From JAEZJZ01 sp964450265 (lineage in GTDB: Bacteria > Bacillota > UBA994 > UBA5500): 14,474 nucleotides of DNA. The notes beneath the pieces are model-generated. The model made no database searches. It had not been told where the DNA came from and worked only from the letters and a program-made list of their open reading frames with translations. Below, piece by piece: positions 13,444 to 14,474 of the stretch (the first letter of the stretch is position 1; every line of letters begins with the position of its first letter). The position numbers and the translations under genes are program-made. The stretch covers positions 1 through 14,474 of the forward strand of contig CAYVCY010000043.1 of the NCBI GenBank assembly GCA_964450265.1, read 5' to 3'.

Positions 13444-13472
13444 ATTCTACATTGGCAGGAGGATTCCTGCAA
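13444..13472 (-). promoter_or_regulatory. Candidate darA promoter overlapping a palindrome
   Basis: On the minus strand TTGCAG (13467-13472) and TAGAAT (13444-13449) are 17 bases apart, about 50 bases before the darA ATG. A 6-bp inverted repeat (GCAGGA 13455-13460 and TCCTGC 13465-13470) covers the spacer and part of the -35 box, which would suit an operator. The -35 match is weak. Confidence 0.4.
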
Positions 13473-13553
13473 ACCTGCGCCTAGGCTCCCATCACTAACG
13501 AAACCAAGGCAACTCGCCATCAGACCGAGGCGACCGCTTCGTCGGTAATAGAT

Positions 13554-14207
13554 CTACTGCAGAGTAGGGATGTGGCGGAAAATGGTCCAAAAGTGACTGA
13601 AGCTGCCTGCCATCACAAACAGGTGCCAGATCTCATGGAATCCAAATACACCAGGAAACAGGTTTGGCCGCTTAATGGCATAGATTACGGCACCCACGCT
13701 GTAGAACAAGCCACCTAACGCCAGCCATGCGAGAGCGGGTGTGCTCAATGACTTCGCCAAGGGATAGCCAGCCACTACTACCGCCCAGCCCATAGCCAAA
13801 TAGATGGCAGTGCTTAGCCAACGCGGCGCATCCACCCAAAGCAGGGCGAAGAGCATGCCCAAGATTCCAAACGTCCAAACCCCCACCAATAACCCGAAGC
13901 CCCAGGGGCCGCGCAAAGGTCCTAAACAGAAGGGCGTGTAGGTACCGGCTATGAGGACGAAGATGAGCATATGATCCACTCGACGCAACATCTTCACCAC
14001 CCGAGCGCTGGCCTTCACCAGATGATAGACAGCGCTGCCGCTGTAAAGCAGGATCATACTCACGCCAAACACTGAGAAGGAAACGATATGCCAGCTGTCG
14101 CCCTGTTTGATGGCCACGGCCAGCAGACATACCAAACCTAACACTGACATTACGGCAGCCGCCATATGGGTCAACCCACTGACCGGCTCGCGAAACTTAT
14201 CCCACAC
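13554..14207 (-). CDS. Hemolysin III family (PAQR-like) membrane protein, YqfA-type
   Basis: Seven-helix membrane protein of 217 residues. It belongs to the hemolysin III/PAQR superfamily, which includes B. cereus hemolysin III and eukaryotic adiponectin receptors; bacterial members have been linked to membrane homeostasis more than to lysis. Motifs are REPVSGLTHMAAA at the N-terminus, SGSAVYHL (58-63), RRVDHMLIFVLIAGTYTPFCL (76-95) and FGFHEIWHLFVMAGSFSHF (188-206). S58, H62, H191 and H195 match the conserved metal-binding pattern of the superfamily. The GTG start is preceded by AAGGGGG seven bases upstream. It is probably monocistronic and on the same strand as darA, 157 bases from the darA start. 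A haemolytic role should not be assumed from the family name. Confidence 0.92.
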   Translation of the reverse strand: MWDKFREPVSGLTHMAAAVMSVLGLVCLLAVAIKQGDSWHIVSFSVFGVSMILLYSGSAVYHLVKASARVVKMLRRVDHMLIFVLIAGTYTPFCLGPLRGPWGFGLLVGVWTFGILGMLFALLWVDAPRWLSTAIYLAMGWAVVVAGYPLAKSLSTPALAWLALGGLFYSVGAVIYAIKRPNLFPGVFGFHEIWHLFVMAGSFSHFWTIFRHIPTLQ

Positions 14208-14327
14208 TACGAAGCCCCCTTATGAATGATCGTGCCCAGATCTATTCTATCCAGTTAGACTAGTTCATTTCCACAGGGTGTCGCCTGTCAAGATTAGAGG
14301 CCACTAATACGGTTCCGACAGTTCAGA
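14208..14327. other. Intergenic region upstream of the hemolysin III gene
   Basis: No gene is seen. On the minus strand a perfect TTGACA (14286-14291) is present, but no good -10 lies 16-18 bases after it; TAGAAT occurs further down (about 14244-14249). Two near-perfect inverted repeats are visible: ACAGG...CCTGT around 14273-14288, and ATTAGAGG/CCACTAAT at 14293-14308 (one mismatch pair). Either could be an operator or a weak terminator for the gene upstream. Confidence 0.35.
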
Positions 14328-14474
14328 TCATGGCAGCAAGTAACCCTTCTCCACCGCATCAGCAACCAATTGGCTGACGAATTCAGCCAATTGAGTCGAT
14401 CCTCCAGCGATCCGTGCGTGGTTTCTGGCCAACACTCGACCACTGCTCACCCCACTCTTCAGCCACTGAGTGCC
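14328..14474 (-). CDS. C-terminal end of an unidentified protein (partial)
   Basis: An open frame enters from the right edge on the minus strand and ends at TGA (14328-14330) after 48 codons. It includes KSGVSSGRVLARNHARIAGG and STQLAEFVSQLVADAVEKGY, and ends Leu-Leu-Pro. It looks like a helical C-terminus with no motif I recognise. The other two minus-strand frames are closed by stops within this stretch, which favours this one. The gene start is outside the window, so neither product nor length can be stated. Confidence 0.4.
   Translation of the reverse strand, partial: GTQWLKSGVSSGRVLARNHARIAGGSTQLAEFVSQLVADAVEKGYLLP

Noticed and set aside
1..14474. CRISPR array, tRNA or rRNA genes, phage or defence modules
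   Set aside because: No regularly spaced repeats, tRNA cloverleaf or rRNA-like stretches, integrases or defence-type domains were seen.

Overview
The window looks like a chromosomal segment of a moderately GC-rich Bacillota (Firmicutes) bacterium. The support is strong AAGGAGG-type ribosome binding sites, a DarA/YaaQ-type cyclic-di-AMP receptor, a YozG-like Cro/CI regulator paired with a DUF2975 membrane protein, and a YqfA-type hemolysin III protein. I cannot name the genus from sequence alone. I see no rRNA, tRNA or CRISPR.

Layout, left to right. At about 77-1146 on the minus strand lies a group II intron. Its 5' RNA region and its domain V/VI are present, but most of the maturase gene has been deleted, leaving the N-terminal ~100 codons joined out of frame to the last ~20. 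The intron sits directly behind the stop codon of a diaminopropionate ammonia-lyase gene (dpaL, minus). A nested inverted-repeat element (2389-2605) separates dpaL from a four-gene plus-strand cluster: DUF2975 membrane protein, small XRE regulator, large DUF4173/DUF4153-like membrane protein, and an unrecognised four-helix membrane protein. The cluster has a good promoter at 2665-2693 and reads as one operon.

Next come tcdA (tRNA ct6A37 dehydratase), a two-gene ABC-2 exporter with an ATGA overlap, and an S9 serine peptidase with a complete catalytic triad. After the peptidase, a symmetric terminator is shared with a convergent, very small minus-strand gene (26 aa, hydrophobic) that has its own promoter and ribosome binding site. 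Then follow a ~62 aa very hydrophobic protein with a TTG start, a structured untranslated stretch ending in a T-rich terminator, and an amidase-signature enzyme. The right end has darA and a hemolysin III family gene on the minus strand, and the tail of an unidentified gene running off the edge.

Functionally the window is mostly stand-alone housekeeping and accessory enzymes. The less ordinary parts are the internally deleted intron, the membrane-protein/regulator operon, the two tiny hydrophobic proteins, and the hairpin-rich intergenic stretches. I did not find a clear-cut new defence or biosynthetic system.
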